Shown in pieces: positions 35,493 to 45,890 of a stretch of 64,000 nt of DNA (position 1 is the stretch's first letter; every line of letters begins with the position of its first letter). Source of the DNA: Linum tenue (Eukaryota; Streptophyta; Magnoliopsida; Malpighiales; Linaceae). A model generated the notes under the pieces. It did no database searches and was not told where the DNA came from. It was given only the letters and a program-made list of their open reading frames with translations. The position numbers and the translations under genes were made by a program. Where the stretch lies: NCBI GenBank assembly GCA_946122785.1, contig CAMGYJ010000004.1, forward strand, positions 23,510,188 to 23,574,187, given 5' to 3'.

Positions 35493-35664
35493 TAACTTGG
35501 CAACCCTAACCGACCCGCCGGGTATCCACCCAAAACCGGTCTAGATGGTAACCTACATACCCGTTCGGCATGGGTTTTTGGCGGATTTGTGTTTGCACGA
35601 AACCCGCGAGTTGCGGGTGATGAGTGGCGACGGAATAAGTGGTATATGCCCCGTCCCGTATCAT

Positions 35665-35696
35665 AAAACGACGTCGTTTTAGACGTCGTATATAAA
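35665..35696 (+). promoter_or_regulatory. Promoter-like region of the hAT transposase gene: ACGT palindrome plus TATA box
   Basis: A perfect 16-bp palindrome AAAACGACGTCGTTTT (35665-35680) with an ACGT core lies just before TATATAAA (35689-35696). A start about 30 bp downstream would put the 5' UTR into the CT-rich, AAACCCTAA-containing sequence at 35715-35778, which continues beyond the Athila insertion at 48077. Confidence 0.5.
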
Positions 35697-35773
35697 CCAA
35701 AAAGAAGCACAGGGGAAACCCTAATCTTCATTTTCCCCTCGACCTCCCCATCGACTGCTCCCATTCCTCTTCG

Positions 35774-35778
35774 AGAAC
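35774..35778. other. Athila target-site duplication, left copy (AGAAC)
   Basis: AGAAC directly precedes the 5' LTR; the same five bases follow the 3' LTR at 48072-48076. A 5-bp TSD is standard for LTR retrotransposons. Confidence 0.95.
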
Positions 35779-37118
35779 TGATAGACCGATAATTATACAT
35801 GTTTTCACCCCTATTCTGAAGCTGTTTGTGATGAGGAATCTCGTGTTTTAAACCGATTTCACGCTAGGTTGTGTGTTTATGTCATATTTCAGGTCCCGGC
35901 GTTGGAATCGAGGCGGAGAAACGAGTTCTGGGTCGAAAGGAGCAAAGTTGGGACAAAGCGGGCTGCAGGAGGAAAATACCCGGTCAGGTGGCCAAATACC
36001 CGACCGGGTATTCATCACTTTTGGGCGCCCGAGAAGCAGAGAGGGGCCCGGGCAAAACAGCAAAATCCCCGGTCGGGGATTATGGCGAGTGACCGGGGAT
36101 TCTTCCCTTAAGCGAAACGGTGCGCTGCGAAAATACCCGGTCGAAACCCAAAATACCCGACCGGGTATTTCGACCGAGTATCGCGACCAGGCAGTCAATT
36201 TAAGGAGAAAGAAGGCCAACATTGAAGGGTTCCTAGTTTTTGAGAGAGAAATCGATTCCTAGAGAGAGAAAGCGACGAACCAGAGTTCCCAAGCGCCATA
36301 GATCGATCTTCAACACCATTGGAGCCCGTCTTGAGCTTGGAGAAGTGCGATTAAACGTCCAGGAGCAGAAATCCAACTTCACAGTATGATTTCCGCGTCT
36401 GAATCTGCTTTTGCTTCTTTCTCTATGGAGTAGTTTCCCCATTCATCTGGATATGGGGAACCCTAGATTTGTATGCTAGGTCTGATTGTATGAACCCAAG
36501 TACATAGTTTGTGAATTGATTATATTCGATTGAGGTTTGAATGATTGAATGACTTGAATCCTGATCAAATTCCTGTTGTTTCTGCTTTAACCTAGAATGA
36601 GAATATCTGCCTAGGTTGATAGAGTACCCTTAATCGAAGGTGGCGAATTGGTGACTTTAGTCGAGAAGCCAATTCGCTATTCTGTACCGAAGTCAGTTCG
36701 GTAGTGGAGGTTTGGTTCATTAGGGCCTCAATCTGTTTATTCCGGTGGTGGTTAGTCGCCCGCTAGAGACTCAGATTGAGAGGGTCTAGAGACCTTTAGT
36801 CGAGACTTCAGGCTAATTGAGAACCTTCCGCAGTATAACTTTCATGAAAACTGAACTTGGTAAATTGCAATCCGACTTAACTGCAGTCTAGGGGAAACCA
36901 TATCCGGGTGACCTCTCTTGACTTGACAACAACCGTTTACTTGCTTTGTGTTTTGTTTGCTTGAGTTGCACTAAAAGTTCACCGCTAAATAACAAGAATT
37001 CACCGAGTAGTCATCACATCTAGGACCCGGGTTGACAATAAAACCCAAACCCGCTATACTACGCTTTAGGAAGTGGTTGCACTTGGCCATTTTCTAGAGT
37101 GACAGTAGGAGCGAGTCA
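35779..37118 (+). repeat. 5' LTR of the Athila element
   Basis: Starts TGATAGACCG and ends GCGAGTCA. Carries two clusters of AATACCCGACCGGGTATT-like palindromes (about 35973-36012 and 36132-36180) located just after an ATATTTCAGGTCCC word that resembles a 3' splice site. Differs from the 3' LTR at about 13 positions. Confidence 0.96.
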
Positions 37119-37124
37119 AGTTCT

Positions 37125-37142
37125 TGGCGCCGTTGCCGGGGA
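37125..37142 (+). promoter_or_regulatory. Primer-binding site, tRNA-Asp type
   Basis: TGGCGCCGTTGCCGGGGA lies 6 nt after the LTR end. This is the known tRNA-Asp complementary PBS of Athila-type elements; the LARD at 56930 has the same one. Confidence 0.95.
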
Positions 37143-37265
37143 CGGCTAGGTTGTTGAAGAAAAGTGATTTCTGTTACTTTAGCATTTTCATTTTCGCATT
37201 GAGTTTTTGTTTTTCCCACTTGTGCCTTCACGGGTTTGCATTGCTTGATTGTGTGCAGATAGTGC

Positions 37266-39034
37266 ATGACCCGTAGCCAGTCGGGAGGTTTACTGCCGTT
37301 GAATCCTGAGATTGAGCGCACCTGCAAACAACTACGGAGACAACAGCGAGCTAGACTGGCTACGGTGGAGCGCCGAGACGGCCAATTGAGCAGCGACACC
37401 GAGGACGAGTACGAGATGGAAGGTGATCAGAACCCGCCTCCTCAGAACCAGATCCTGGGGAACGACCCAAATCCCCCGGGAGCTGGGAACCATCATCATC
37501 CACCACCACCGGGTCCCACCTTGGAGTACTACTATACTCCACGGATTGCTGACATCCGCCCGGTCATCCTCTATCCGCCCATCCCTGCAAACAACTTCGA
37601 GATCAAGCCATGCTGGATCCAACTCATCACATCCTCTATCCAGTTCCATGGCTTGAAGGATGAGGAAGCCCGGGTACATCTTTCCCGTTTTCTGCAACTG
37701 ACGAACGGGTTCAAGCTGAACGGTGTCCCGGATGACGCAATCCGCCTTCACCTCTTCCCCCATTCTCTTGCGGGGAATGCTAAGAGGTGGTTGGAGACCC
37801 AGCCCCCATTGTCCATCACCTCTTGGGACGATCTGGCTGACAAGTTCGTGCACTGGTATTATCCGGCATCGAAGACCATGGAGATACAGCGGGAGATCAC
37901 TCACTTCCGCCAAGAGCCAGATGAGTCGCTTCGTGATGCATGGGAGCGGTACATGGGATACTTCTGGCAGTGTCCCCATCATGGTTTCAGCGATGCTTTC
38001 ACAGTAGGGAACTTCTACAGCGCCCTCACTCCAGACAGCCAGAGGGTGATCGAGTCTCTATGCCCAGGAGGGGATATCCTTACTAAGACTCCACCCGAGC
38101 TGAACCAGATGATCAGTACCTTGGCTGCCCGAGACCACTCCTGGGGGCAGAAAAACAGAGGCAGGAACTCCCGGGACCGGGGTGTGCATGCTATGGAGGC
38201 CAGGTCCGGGTTAGAGCAGCAGGTGGCTGAGTTGGTGCAGACATTGAAGCAGCCCAACAGTCTCCTTCCGGGCCGAGGTGTAGCTACGCCTCCAGTAGCT
38301 CAGTGTCAGTGGTGTGAGAGCCCGAATCACCTGGTGGAGGATTGTCAGTCTATGAGGGAGTCTTCTACTCCCCAAGAGCAGGTGGACTTCATGGCAAATG
38401 CTCGACGCCTGGATCCTTACAGCGGTACCTATAACGAGGGATGGCGCTAGCATCCCAACTTTGCCTGGGGCAGCAACACCAACAAGCCACCTGGTTTCCC
38501 AGCACCAGCAGGTGGTTTCCAGCAGAGGCAGCCCTTCCAGGCTAGGCAGGGGCCACCACCACAGCAGCAGCCCTACCAGCCTAGGCAAGGGCAGCCATTC
38601 CAGCAGCCCCAGTGCCAGTTTGCTCAGCCTCCAGCAGCCGCAGCTCCAGATCCTCAAATATCTGATCTGAAGAATATTTTGCAGGCTTTCATGACCACCA
38701 GTCAGGCGAACTTCACGAGGATGGATCAGAACATCGCCTCACTGGAGGCAGGCCAGAGGAACCAAGGTGCCATTCTGCAAGATCTACAGAATCAGATTGG
38801 GAGCCTAGCTCGCCAGAACACTACCAGGGCACCGGGGACTCTGCCTGCCACCACCATCCCCAATCCACGGGACCCGCATGAGACTGCACACGCCATCACC
38901 ACCAGGAGTGGCAAGACTACATCTGCTGCTCCTGCCCAGCCCAGGCGAGACGACCCATTACCTGCTTCAACACCTCCAGCGGATACTGCAGAGGTGGGGA
39001 AGGCAGCACAGCACCTGCTCCAAAGCCGCAACCT
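37266..39034 (+). pseudogene. Athila gag, interrupted by TAG and a frameshift
   Basis: Starts at ATG 37266 (MTRSQSGGLLPLN). Residues about 95-290 carry the gag capsid-like domain (block LFPHSLAGNAKRWLETQPP; later FRQEPDESLRDAWERY), then a CCHC zinc knuckle CQWCESPNHLVEDC near residue 350. An in-frame TAG stands at 38448-38450; the same frame continues afterwards with a Q/P-rich linker and a coiled-coil-like segment (38679 onward). Near 38995-39030 homology passes into the pol frame, implying a one-base indel. The bases after TAG do not fit the known CARYYA readthrough context, so mutation is the simpler reading. Confidence 0.85.
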
Positions 39035-42000
39035 GTGGTTAAGGAGCATACACCCCAGCTGCCCTTCCCCACTCGACTCCATAAAGACAAGCTGGAGACA
39101 GAGTTTGCCAAGTTCATGGCAATGTTGAAGCAGGTCAACATCAGCATGCTGTTCGTGGAGGCACTGTCAAAGATGCCCAAGTATGCCAAGTTCATGAAGG
39201 ACCTCCTCACCAACAAGAAGAAACTTGGGGATCTTTCGACAGTGATGCTCAGCGAGGAGTGTTCTGCTATCCTGCAGAACAAGTTGCCCGAGAAGCGCAA
39301 AGACCCAGGGAGTTTCACTATCCCTCTTGTTATTGGCAGCATGCATGTAGGAAAGTCCTTGGCGGACCTAGGCGCTAGTATAAATGTCATGCCCTATAAA
39401 CTGTTTAAGAAGCTAGACCTAGGTGAACCTAGAGCTACTAGGATGAGCATTCAGTTAGCTGATCGTTCTATCGTGCATCCTAGGGGTATCATTGAGGACT
39501 TGCTTGTTAATGTTGGTGCATTCACATATCCTGTTGATTTTGTTATTTTGGATATAAATGAGGATGTGGATGTGCCGTTGATTTTGGGTAGACCGTTTCT
39601 CGCCACCGCCAAGGCGCTTATTGATGTGCATAGTGGTAAATTGATTCTGCGTGCTGGTGATGAGCAGGCTACTTTTTCTGTGTCTGAGAATGGGAAGCAC
39701 TCTCATTTGCATGATGACATAAATTACTGTGATGTGCTTACTGATTTTGAGACCGCACTCGCCATAACGAGTGCGGGTACTGATGATGCTCTTGAGCGTT
39801 GTATTTTGCTAGGTGAGCAGGCATTGCAGGAGCCGCAGCTGGCGGAGCAGTTGGCCGCATTGGAGAGTGGCCCCTTCTTGGAGGGCGACAGGCTGTTTAA
39901 ACCGATCTCATCCTCCACCCGCATCACCACCTCCTTGGAGGAACCACCAGAGCTGGAGCTTAAGCCCCTCCCTCCTCATTTGGAGTATGCATTTCTCCGG
40001 GAGGGGAATAAGCTGCCAGTCATCATCAGCTCGACCCTCACACCCGAGCAGAAGACCAGACTGGTGGCCTTGCTGAAGCAGTACGAGCGAGCTTTGGCAT
40101 GGAAGATCACAGATATCCGGGGAATCAGCCCCTCCTTTTGCTCACACCGGATACTGCTGGAGGATGAGATGCGGCCAGTGAGGCAGTCGCAGAGGAGATT
40201 GACGCCGAACCTGGAGGCTGTGGTTCTGGCAGAGATCGTGAAGCTGATGGACGCGGGGATCATCTTCGCCATTTCTGACAGCGAGTGGGTCAGTCCCACC
40301 CAGGTGGTGCCCAAAAAGGGTGGGATGACCGTGGTGCCTAACGAGAAGAACGAGCTCATCCCGATGCGCACGGTGACTGGGTACCGTGTTTGCATCGACT
40401 ATCGGCGTCTCAACGACGCTACTCGGAAGGACCATTTCCCGCTGCCGTTCATTGATCAGATGTTGGAGAGATTGGCGGGGCACGAGTTCTACTGCTTCCT
40501 GGATGGGATGTCCGGATACTTTCAGATCCCTATAGCACCAGAGGACCAGGCGAAGACCACTTTCACCTGCCCCTTCGGCACATTTGCTTACCGGAGGATT
40601 CCATTCGGGCTATGCAACGCCCCAGCCACTTTTCAGTGGTGCATGCTCGCCATCTTTGACCGTCTGGTCGGCGAGATCATGGAGGTGTTTATGGACGACT
40701 TCTCGGTTTATGGAGACTCCTTCTCTCACTGTCTCCATAACCTGGAACTTGTTCTTAAACGGTGTGAAGAAACGAACCTGGCACTGAGTTGGGAGAAGTG
40801 TCACTTCATGGTTCGAGAAGGCATAGTTCTTGGGCACAAGATCTCCAAGATGGGGATCGAGGTAGACAGAGCAAAGATCGAGACTATCAGCAAGCTGCCT
40901 CCTCCTACATCTGTAAAGGGGATCCGGAGTTTTCTTGGCCATGCAGGTTTCTATAGGCGGTTCATCAAGGACTTCTCGAAGATCGCCCTGCCCCTAACTA
41001 AGCTTCTGGAGAAGGATGCCCCCTTCCAGTTCACTGATGCTTGCACAGCGGCGTTCACCACCTTGAAGGAGAAGCTCACCCAGGCTCCTATCATGGTTGT
41101 TCCTGACTGGTCCCTACCATTTGAGCTGATGTGCGACGCCAGTGATTTTGCTGTTGGAGCTGTTTTGGGGCAGAGGCGAGATCAACACTTCCGACCTATC
41201 TACTACGCCTCGAAGACTCTGAATGATGCCCAGGAGAACTACACCACCACAGAGAAGGAGCTGCTTGCGGTGGTGTTTGCCTTTGATAAGTTTCGCCCCT
41301 ATCTGGTCTTGTCCCGTGTGACCGTGTACACAGATCACTCCGCGATTAGATACCTGATGAGCAAGGCCGATGCCAAGCCTCGGCTCATACGATGGATCTT
41401 ACTGCTGCAGGAGTTCGATATTGAGATCCGGGACAAGAAGGGAGCAGAAAATGTTGCAGCTGATCACCTCTCCCGGTTGGACGCACCTCCTGCGGACAAC
41501 CTCGTGGAGGAGATTGACGACTCCTTCCTAGACGAGAGGTTGATGATGATGTGCTTGGTGGAGAGTGTCACCCCCTGGTACTCTGACTTTGCGAATTATT
41601 TGGTGGTCCAGCAGCTGCCCAAGGGGATGGCAACTCACGCCAAGAGGAAGTTTTTCTCCGATCTGAAGTACTACTTCTGGGATGACCCACATCTTTTTCG
41701 GATCGGAGCCGACGGGATCATCCGTCGTTGTGTTATGGAGAGTGAGATGGAGGGCATTCTATCTCACTGTCATGAGGGACCTACTGGCGGTCACCACGGA
41801 GGAAACCGCACGACGAGGAAGGTGCTCCAGTGGGGCTTTTACTGGCCCACGCTCTTCAAGGATGCAGACGCCTTCGCACGCAGGTGCGACCGATGCCAGC
41901 GGTCAGGTAACATCTCTGCCCGTGATGAGATGCCCCAGAATGTGTTTATCACTTGTGAGATTTTTGATGTCTGGGGTATCGACTTCATGGGCCCCTTCCC

Positions 42001-42109
42001 TCCATCTTTTGGTAACACCTATATTCTGGTTGCTGTTGACTACGTCTCTAGGTGGGCTGAGGCGCAAGCTTTGCCCACCAATGATGCTAGACGTGTTTGT
42101 GGTTTTTGA
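39035..42109 (+). pseudogene. Athila pol: protease, reverse transcriptase, RNase H and first half of integrase
   Basis: A 1024-codon frame. In order: protease with the Athila-type active site [15 protein letters not shown] (about residue 110); RT with [24 protein letters not shown] and the catalytic FMDDFSVYG; RNase H ([39 protein letters not shown]); integrase zinc-binding HHCC ([20 protein letters not shown]) and the first catalytic Asp in [11 protein letters not shown]. The frame stops at 42107-42109 in the middle of the integrase core; homology resumes at once in another frame. It has no start of its own and would be expressed as a gag-pol fusion. Confidence 0.93.
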
Positions 42110-42852
42110 AGCAGCTATTCTCCCGGTTTGGGACACCTAGAGCCATCATAAGCGATAGAGGCACCCATTTCCAGGGCCAATTTGATAAACTACTGTCTCG
42201 CTATGGTGTGACTCACAAGGTGTCCATGGCCTATCATCCCCAGACCAGTGGCCAGGCCGAACTGACGAACCGGGAGCTCAAGCGGATCCTGGAGAAAACG
42301 GTGGATCAGTCCCGCAAAGATTGGTCCACCAAGCTCGATGATGCTCTGTGGGCGTATCGCACTGCCTACAAGACGCCCATTGGTAATTCACCGTACCGGC
42401 TTGTCTATGGAAAGGCATGCCATTTGCCCGTGGAGCTAGAGCACAAGGCCTTCTGGGGCCTTAAGCTGCTCAACTTGGATGTTCGTGTTGCAGGTATTGA
42501 GCGAAAAATGCAGATGTTGGAGCTGGAAGAGTGGCGTTACCACGCCTATGAGAACACCCGGTTGTACAAGGAGCGCACTAAGCGCCTGCACGATGCCAGG
42601 TTGCGGGGTCCGAAAGAGTTCCAGGTTGGTGATCGAGTTCTCCTCTATAACTCTCGCCTGAAGCTCTTTCCCGGAAAACTCCGCTCCCGGTGGTCTGGAC
42701 CGTTCACGGTCACCCAGGTGTTCCCGTATGGCACTATCAAAATTGCCAACCCGCAGACTGAGCCGTTTAAAGTGAATGGCCATCGTCTCAAACTCTACCT
42801 GGGAGGCGAGGTCGAACGTGCGGAGTTGGTGGTGGAACTCGCGGACCCTTAG
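42097..42852 (+). pseudogene. Athila integrase, C-terminal part in a shifted frame
   Basis: Continues the integrase core: second catalytic Asp in ISDRGTHF and Glu in the [14 protein letters not shown] helix, then the C-terminal domain with FPYGTIKI. Ends TAG at 42850-42852. The frame differs from the preceding pol frame; the 13-bp overlap at 42097-42109 places a single indel between the first and second catalytic Asp. Not separately expressed (it lacks an ATG). Confidence 0.88.
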
Positions 42853-43076
42853 TTCCGCCATGGGCGTCCAGCTAAAAGACGGTAAAGAAGCGCTTGTGGG
42901 GAGGCAACCCCACCACGGTTTGCATTTTCTTTTCCCTTTTTTTCTGAGTTTCCTGTGTCGTGTCGAGTCAGTTGCATGTCTGTATTGAAGTTCGGTCGTC
43001 GTTGATGCCTCGATTTGGTGTTTTCGTGCAGGAGAGGTTGAAATTTTGGGAAAAGTGATTTTTTGGCCGACATGGG
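42853..43076 (+). other. Athila post-pol non-coding segment with the conserved GCGCTT...GGCAACCCC box
   Basis: Contains AAAGAAGCGCTTGTGGGGAG followed by GCAACCCC (42889-42916). Nearly the same box occurs after the ORFs of the LARD at 58527-58551. It ends in a TTTTCGTGCAGG splice-acceptor-like word at about 43020-43031. Confidence 0.6.
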
Positions 43077-43405
43077 GAAAATACCCGGTCGTGGGCCAAA
43101 ATACCCGACCGGGTATTTTTGGCTCACGCCCGGGGCCCCCTCTGTTTCTCGGGGGGAAAATGGTGAAATACCCGACCCCGTCCCAAAAATACCCGACCGG
43201 GTATTTTTGGTTCCCGGCCGGGTATTCCCCGACTCTGAACGCCGCGTTTAATGATAATACCCGACCTTGATTCAAAAATACCCGGCCGGGTATTTTTGAC
43301 TCGAGGCCGGGTATAATCTTCCATTTGAAACGCAGCGTTCGGCAAACCCGGTCGAGGACTCCCAAATACCCGACCGGGTATTTCTGAGTCCCGACCGGGT
43401 ATTTT
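43077..43405. repeat. Four ~88-bp units of nested palindromes in the Athila element
   Basis: Each unit has an outer half-site (AAATACCCG...), an inner near-perfect 18-bp palindrome AATACCCGACCGGGTATT (8-bp arms), and a right outer half-site (CCGGGTATT). Inner palindromes lie near 43100-43120, 43188-43208, 43276-43296 and 43365-43383. The same motif is in the LTRs of this element. Function unknown. Confidence 0.9.
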
Positions 43406-43489
43406 TCCTATTTAAAGGAAACCCCCGGCCATTTCTCTCTCTACCCTCATTTTTTCCAACTTTCTTCTCTCTCTACTCTCAAATCCTCT

Positions 43490-43640
43490 CCCCTCTCTCC
43501 TCTTTGGCCGCCGCCGGCCGTCGTTGCTAGCCGCCGGCCGCCTCCCGCCGGCCACCTCCGCCGCCCGCCGGCCGCCGCCGGCCACCTCCGCCTCTCGCCG
43601 GTCGCCGCCGCGCCGCCACCGTCGCCGGACATTTTCCGGC
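43490..43640. repeat. GC-rich triplet tract (CCG/GCC) in the leader of the env-position ORF
   Basis: Low-complexity CCGCCGGCC-type repeats preceded by a CTCTCTCT tract at 43433-43500. A spliced leader for the downstream ORF is plausible; the short open frames in it are compositional. Confidence 0.7.
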
Positions 43641-44057
43641 GAGTCTCCCGGGCGATTTTTTTTCCGCTCCCCTCGCGTCCCTCACCCTTCCTTCGCGTCC
43701 TAGCTACGGTCCTCCTTGTGTTTCCAGGTGTGTTTCCTGTTCATTTCTAGTTTATGGAAAATCGGACTGTAGATTCTAGGATCGAGAACTGTGTTTGCCT
43801 GCCTGATTTAGAGTAGGGTGAGGGATGACTTGAATTTCCATGGTTGTATATGTGGTCGATGTGCTGCCCGTGTGCTTATTGTGGTTTATTTTGTGATTCT
43901 GCCTTGAATTCCGGTTGAGTTGCTTGCAATTCAACCGGCTGTGCTTAAATTGTTAGCCTAGGTGAGCTTGAGTGTGGGGGAAGTGCTGACCCCATGCCGT
44001 TGGTCCTGACATTGTATTTTCTTGGCTCCACCTTTGGTTTGTTGTTTGTGCAGGATC

Positions 44058-45497
44058 ATGTCCCTCGATCATGCGTATGTGCAGGGCTTGCGCCTGCACC
44101 GGGAGTACGCGGACCAGTTCCGCAAGGTGATCCGGGGGAAACTGGAGAAACACTACCACCTCGAGTGGGCAGTGTTCGAGCAGCTCCACTGCTTGCAGGA
44201 GCTCAGCACCGCCATCAGCCACCCGGATTGGCGGACACTTCTTGCCATTGACGAGCCCACCTACACGGAGCTGGTGTGGGAGTTCTACACCACGTTCGAG
44301 TACGCCAAGAAGAAGCCTCGGGACGCCCATGCAGTGAAGTTCCGGTTGGGTGGCCGTCCCCGACAGCTGACCATTGACGGGTTGGCCTCAGCATTGGGGA
44401 TCGAGTACAACCCGTTCGATGGCCACACGGTCGAGCTCCCGAACCCGCCCGACTGGCACCAGGATCATTTCTACAGAGAGGTCGTCAGGTTCGCCTATCG
44501 GGATGACTTCTTCGTGGCTGGCCAGACCTACGTCAGCACCCTCAGGCCGGAGTGGCACATTCTGAACCTGCTCATCACCCGCTCCATCATCCCCAACGCC
44601 ACCGGCTCGCACAAGGTCCCGAAGCGGGTCCTGTACGCCATGTCCTGTATGGGGGATCCGGAGGACATGCTCCACTTGGGATGTGTCGTGGCCACCACAT
44701 TCTCCCGAGTCCACGGGAATCCTACCCACCTCTTCTGTGGTCCTCTGATCACCCGGTTGGCCCGCCACTTCGGGATCAGCTTCGAGGGGCTCCACGATGC
44801 GACCGAGCAGGGCGGCTCCGCACCCCTCAGCAGGGACGTGCTCCACAGTGCACGCCTCCTGGCCACTGACGACATCCGCACCTGGGTGGATGGGCTCTCT
44901 ATGCCCCCTGAGGAGGTTGTGGATCTTGATGAGGACGAGGAGGATGATGACTATTCCGGAGAGGAGGTCGATGAGGATGCTGACGATGATGATGACGGCG
45001 CTATGGATGCCGATGAGCCGGAGCCCCCGCTCTCCCCGCCTGGGGATCTTCAGCCTCGACGGAGACCAGTGAGAGGTGATTCCTCCTCTGGTCCTTCTGG
45101 TCTGTCGATGGACTTCTTCACGGAGCAGTTCCAGCAGATGGGGCTCCAGTTCCAGCAGCTCGGTCTTCAGAACCAGCAGCTCATGGACCATAAGGTCCAG
45201 TTTTACCAGCAGTATTCGGCCCACCAGGCCGAGTACCGGTCCAGGATGACGGGCGTTGATGAGCGCCTTGGCCGATTGGAGACCCACATGGGACACACTA
45301 CTGCTCTCATCGAGCGGGAGAGAGACCGAGGACGCCGTCTGATGGAGTATTCCGAGCATCTGCTCCAGGCTTGCCACCCTCCAGAGGAGCACCACTGGAC
45401 CACCCGGTGGGAGCATTCACCGCCACGGCAGCCACCGGATGATGGCGTCGACGACCTTATGGATCAGATTGATTTCTCCGGTCTCGGAGGGCCCTAG
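44058..45497 (+). CDS. Athila third ORF (env-position; ATHILA ORF-1 / putative plant transposon protein type)
   Basis: Intact frame of 479 codons from ATG 44058 (MSLDHAYVQGLRL) to TAG. The ATG follows a TTTGTTGTTTGTGCAG acceptor by 4 nt, so a spliced subgenomic mRNA is likely. Seen: LAIDEPTYTELVWEFYTTFE and VKFRLGGRPRQLTIDGLASA, the hallmark of the ATHILA ORF-1-like family; an acidic run of Asp/Glu about residues 290-325; then a Gln-rich FQQMGLQFQQLGLQNQQL coiled-coil-like segment. I see no signal peptide or clear transmembrane helix, so envelope function is not supported. The decayed minus-strand copy at 62520-63902 is the homologue. Confidence 0.85.
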   Translation: MSLDHAYVQGLRLHREYADQFRKVIRGKLEKHYHLEWAVFEQLHCLQELSTAISHPDWRTLLAIDEPTYTELVWEFYTTFEYAKKKPRDAHAVKFRLGGRPRQLTIDGLASALGIEYNPFDGHTVELPNPPDWHQDHFYREVVRFAYRDDFFVAGQTYVSTLRPEWHILNLLITRSIIPNATGSHKVPKRVLYAMSCMGDPEDMLHLGCVVATTFSRVHGNPTHLFCGPLITRLARHFGISFEGLHDATEQGGSAPLSRDVLHSARLLATDDIRTWVDGLSMPPEEVVDLDEDEEDDDYSGEEVDEDADDDDDGAMDADEPEPPLSPPGDLQPRRRPVRGDSSSGPSGLSMDFFTEQFQQMGLQFQQLGLQNQQLMDHKVQFYQQYSAHQAEYRSRMTGVDERLGRLETHMGHTTALIERERDRGRRLMEYSEHLLQACHPPEEHHWTTRWEHSPPRQPPDDGVDDLMDQIDFSGLGGP

Positions 45498-45787
45498 GGG
45501 CATGTTTTGAGAGTTTTTATCTGTGTCAGCATGCAAACTGTCTGTTTTGTGTCGGTTTTTGTTTCTTTTTCTTTTCATTTTGGATGCTGTACTATTGGGC
45601 TGACCGTTGGACCTAACGTATGTGTTTGAGCTTTTTGGTCTCTTTTAGCTCTGCCTGTGTTCCCGACTGGTCCTCTCTCCAGTCCGTCCCATGCCGACTG
45701 GTCCATTTCCAGTCTCCTGCAGTCTGTGCACACCGGTAACATCGTTCCCCTTTCCTTCCCTCTTCTCCATTGAGGGCAATGTCGATC

Positions 45788-45805
45788 TTAAGTGTGGGGG
45801 GGGGG
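45788..45805 (+). promoter_or_regulatory. G-rich box (TTAAGTGTGGGGG), second copy in the Athila element
   Basis: TTAAGTGTG followed by ten G, preceded by ATTGAGGGCAATGTCGA. The same context occurs in the LARD (58741) and, inverted, in the second Athila (62198-62211). It resembles the polypurine tract at 46715-46727, next to the 3' LTR. Another copy (TTGAGTGTGGGGG) precedes the third ORF at 43968-43980. Confidence 0.75.
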
Positions 45806-45842
45806 ATGTTTATCTTTTGACTGCATTAGCTCTGTTTGTGTG

Positions 45843-45890
45843 CTTGGAGCCTAGTCCACTGTCCAAATTTTTAAATTTGAGGGCTCCAAG
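45843..45890 (+). ncRNA. Conserved nested stem-loop element in Athila RNA
   Basis: CTTGGAGCC (45843-45851) pairs with GGCTCCAAG (45882-45890); inside it CAAATTT pairs with AAATTTG. The same outer stem recurs at 58818-58866 and, inverted, at 62117-62164, with different loop sequence. Reads as a structured cis element of the retrotransposon RNA rather than a free ncRNA gene. Confidence 0.6.

Noticed and set aside
38448..38450. Programmed readthrough of the gag TAG
   Set aside because: The following bases (CAT CCC) do not match the known CARYYA readthrough context, and other lesions in gag-pol point to mutation.
43490..43660. Minus-strand Ala/Gly/Arg-rich ORF in the CCG-repeat tract
   Set aside because: Explained by the CCG/GCC triplet repeat.
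44058..45497. Retroviral-type envelope protein
   Set aside because: It sits at the env position, but no signal peptide, transmembrane helix or cleavage site is visible; kept as an ATHILA ORF-1-type protein.
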